Assembly (NCBI GenBank): GCA_017617145.1
Contig: JAFZWX010000005.1
Coordinates: 1 to 6,600, forward strand
Origin: Treponema sp.
GTDB lineage: Bacteria; Spirochaetota; Spirochaetia; Treponematales; Treponemataceae
Length of the DNA stretch: 6,600 nt
Direction: 5' to 3'
A model generated the notes under the pieces. It was not told the origin of the DNA. It searched no databases and saw only the letters and a program-made list of their open reading frames with translations. Below are positions 4,882 to 6,600 of this stretch, one piece after another. The position numbers were made by a program, and so were the translations under genes. How positions within the stretch are numbered: position 1 is the stretch's first letter; each line of letters starts with the position of its first letter.

Positions 4882-6600
4882 ATGATTCATTACGTTTTTG
4901 ACAAAACACTTCCAAAAAACCTTCCACTTTTGCTTAAAAAGCGTGCAGAAGAACATCCTGATATCAAGCTTCAGGCATATAAGAATGCTGCCGGTGAGTT
5001 TGAATATTCAAGTTATTCACGTGTTTACAACGAAGTAATCTGCCTTGCCGCAGCCCTTTCAAAGCTTGGCGTAAAAAAAGGCTCTAATGTTGCCTTGATT
5101 TCTGATAACCGCCGCGAATGGCTTATTACAGACCAGGCAATTCAATCACTTGGTGGTGCCGATGTTCCTCGTGGCTGCGATTCTATGGGAAACGAAATCC
5201 GCTTTATTATTGATTTTGCAGACTGCGAACTTGGATTTTTTGAAAACATCCGCCAGCTCGAAAAAGTAATGGAAAAACCGGAAGAAACTCCAAAACTCCG
5301 TACAGCAATTCTTTTTGACAAACCTGAACAGCTTCCAGAAAACTGTCCTTTTGAAGTTTTGTATTTTGAAGATGTTATGCAGAACGGAAAGAACATTTAT
5401 AAAGAAAACTCCTTTAATGTTCAGGCCGAAATTGAAAACTCAATGCGCCAGATTGAAGCCGAAGATGTTTGTACAATTATCTTTACTTCAGGAACAACAG
5501 GAACTCCAAAGGGCGTAATGCTTACACACAACAATTTTATTTCTGAACTTTCAGTTCTTATTCCTTTCCTTCCATCACATCCTGGTGACTGGTGGCTTAC
5601 AATTCTTCCTGTATGGCACATTTTTGAACGCCTTATTCAGTATGTAGCAATTTATTTTACTAACGGACTTGCTTACTCAAAACCTGTTCCTTCTATTCTT
5701 CTTGCAGACCTTGCAGTTATAAGACCTCACTGGATGTGTGGTGTTCCTCGTCTTTGGGAAGCACTGGCTTCTGGTGTTCATAAGGCAATGAAGAAAACAG
5801 GCGGAATTAAATTCAAGCTCTTTAATTTCTTTGTTGGAGTTGGCGATAAATACAACAACTGTAAAAATCTTGTATGCGGTTATGTTACACAGATTAAAAA
5901 ACGCAGCCGCTTCTTGGACTTCCTTGTTGGAATTATCCCGATGATTCTTTTGTGGCCATTGTACAAGCTTGGAAACGCACTTGTATTCAAAAAGATTCAG
6001 GCAAAGTTTGGTGGTCGCCTTAAGATTGCAATTTCTGGTGGTGGTTCATTACAGCGCACAACAGAAAACTTCTATCACAGCGTAGGTCTCAACCTGCTCG
6101 AAGGTTATGGTCTTACAGAAACTGCACCGGTTATAAGCTTCAGATATCACAAGTGCCCTCGCCCTGGTTGTGTAGGAGTTATCTTCCCTACTTTTGAAGT
6201 TAAGATTGCAAAAGAAGAACATGGTGTAATTGTTACTGACAAAAACGGAAAACCTGTTGAAGTTGGACCTGGAGAAAAAGGAATTATTCTTGCAAAGGGT
6301 TCGCAGGTTATGAAAGGCTACTACAAGCGCCCGGACCTTACAGAAAAGGTAATCGACAAAGACGGCTTCTTCAACACAGGTGATATTGGTCTTTTGACAT
6401 GGGATAAAGAAATTAAGATTACTGGTCGTGCAAAAGATACAATCGTTCTTCTTGACGGCGAAAACATTGAACCTGCTGTTATTGAAAACGAACTTTGTAC
6501 AAGTCCATTCATCGAAAGTGCAATTGTTCTTGGCCAGGATCAGAAGTTCCTTGCTTCACTTATTGTTCCTGCAAAAGACGCTGTTGTTCAGTATGCACAG
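4882..6600 (+). CDS. Long-chain acyl-CoA synthetase (AMP-forming), 3'-truncated by window edge
   Basis: An ATP-dependent fatty acid:CoA ligase of the ANL adenylate-forming superfamily: it adenylates a fatty acid and transfers it to CoA, usually at the inner face of the membrane. The frame is open for 573 codons to the window edge; the family is typically a little over 600 residues. Motifs in order: P-loop TSGTTGTPKG (residues 202-211), ISGGGSLQ region before EGYGLTET (407-414), TGD with ribose-binding Asp501, and GRAKDTIVLLDGEN starting at 515 (Arg516), the hinge and start of the C-terminal lid. The catalytic lysine near the C-terminus lies beyond the window. A hydrophobic stretch at 347-361 (FLVGIIPMILLWPLY) fits membrane contact. 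The long segment between the P-loop and EGYGLTET, and the start MIHYVFDKTLPKNL, fit the long-chain (FAA1/FadD15-like) branch rather than acetyl-CoA synthetase. The probable role is activation of scavenged or recycled fatty acids for lipid synthesis; chain length cannot be read. Confidence 0.92.
   Translation, partial: MIHYVFDKTLPKNLPLLLKKRAEEHPDIKLQAYKNAAGEFEYSSYSRVYNEVICLAAALSKLGVKKGSNVALISDNRREWLITDQAIQSLGGADVPRGCDSMGNEIRFIIDFADCELGFFENIRQLEKVMEKPEETPKLRTAILFDKPEQLPENCPFEVLYFEDVMQNGKNIYKENSFNVQAEIENSMRQIEAEDVCTIIFTSGTTGTPKGVMLTHNNFISELSVLIPFLPSHPGDWWLTILPVWHIFERLIQYVAIYFTNGLAYSKPVPSILLADLAVIRPHWMCGVPRLWEALASGVHKAMKKTGGIKFKLFNFFVGVGDKYNNCKNLVCGYVTQIKKRSRFLDFLVGIIPMILLWPLYKLGNALVFKKIQAKFGGRLKIAISGGGSLQRTTENFYHSVGLNLLEGYGLTETAPVISFRYHKCPRPGCVGVIFPTFEVKIAKEEHGVIVTDKNGKPVEVGPGEKGIILAKGSQVMKGYYKRPDLTEKVIDKDGFFNTGDIGLLTWDKEIKITGRAKDTIVLLDGENIEPAVIENELCTSPFIESAIVLGQDQKFLASLIVPAKDAVVQYAQ

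Noticed and set aside
4741..4956. Minus-strand ORF overlapping the synthetase start and intergenic gap
   Set aside because: It spans palindrome C, the promoter region and the antisense of conserved coding sequence, and shows no family resemblance.
1..6600. CRISPR array, tRNA/rRNA, insertion sequence, toxin-antitoxin or defence system
   Set aside because: I searched by eye for regularly spaced repeats, tRNA-like folds, transposase frames and small paired genes. Nothing beyond the three genes and the short intergenic elements was supported.

Overview
The window holds three genes, all on the + strand, each in its own transcription unit: the 3' part of a glycogen phosphorylase gene (2-2440), a complete gene for a secreted glycoside hydrolase family 5 (GH5) glucanase-like enzyme (2610-4688), and the 5' part of a long-chain acyl-CoA synthetase gene (4882 to the window edge). 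The minus strand carries only shadow ORFs.

The host looks like a carbohydrate-fermenting gut or rumen bacterium, most plausibly a Treponema-type spirochaete. This is an inference. It rests on the gene mix (glycogen turnover, an exported plant-glucan hydrolase, fatty acid activation), a moderately AT-rich composition with CTT/GCA/GAA-rich codon use, strong sigma70-type promoters and a promoter poly-G tract of the kind described in treponemes. No marker gene fixes the genus.

Layout. Immediately after the phosphorylase stop come two short palindromic dispersed-repeat units (2442-2477, 2484-2507), then an 11-bp-stem intrinsic terminator (2515-2543). Three bases later starts a perfect-consensus promoter, TTGACA-N18-TATAAT (2546-2575), whose spacer contains nine consecutive G. 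This is the arrangement of a slippage-driven phase-variable promoter, and it drives the GH5 gene. A 9-bp inverted repeat runs from the -10 box to the GH5 start codon. The GH5 gene ends in a second terminator (4707-4737) with the same 3' arm as the first. A third palindromic dispersed repeat with its own T-tract follows (4740-4773). The acyl-CoA synthetase gene then has a TTGACA box that forms an inverted repeat with a TGTCAA 13 bp downstream, and a strong AAGGAG ribosome binding site.

The genes do not form one pathway. Glycogen phosphorylase mobilises internal polyglucose, the GH5 enzyme would release sugars from external beta-glucans, and the synthetase activates fatty acids for lipid use. 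I see no new multi-gene system. The observations most worth following are the poly-G promoter in front of an exported hydrolase, the unusual GH5 active-site region (the conserved His after strand 3 replaced, plus a Cys/His-rich loop after the acid/base Glu), and three different dispersed palindrome families packed into two short intergenic gaps.
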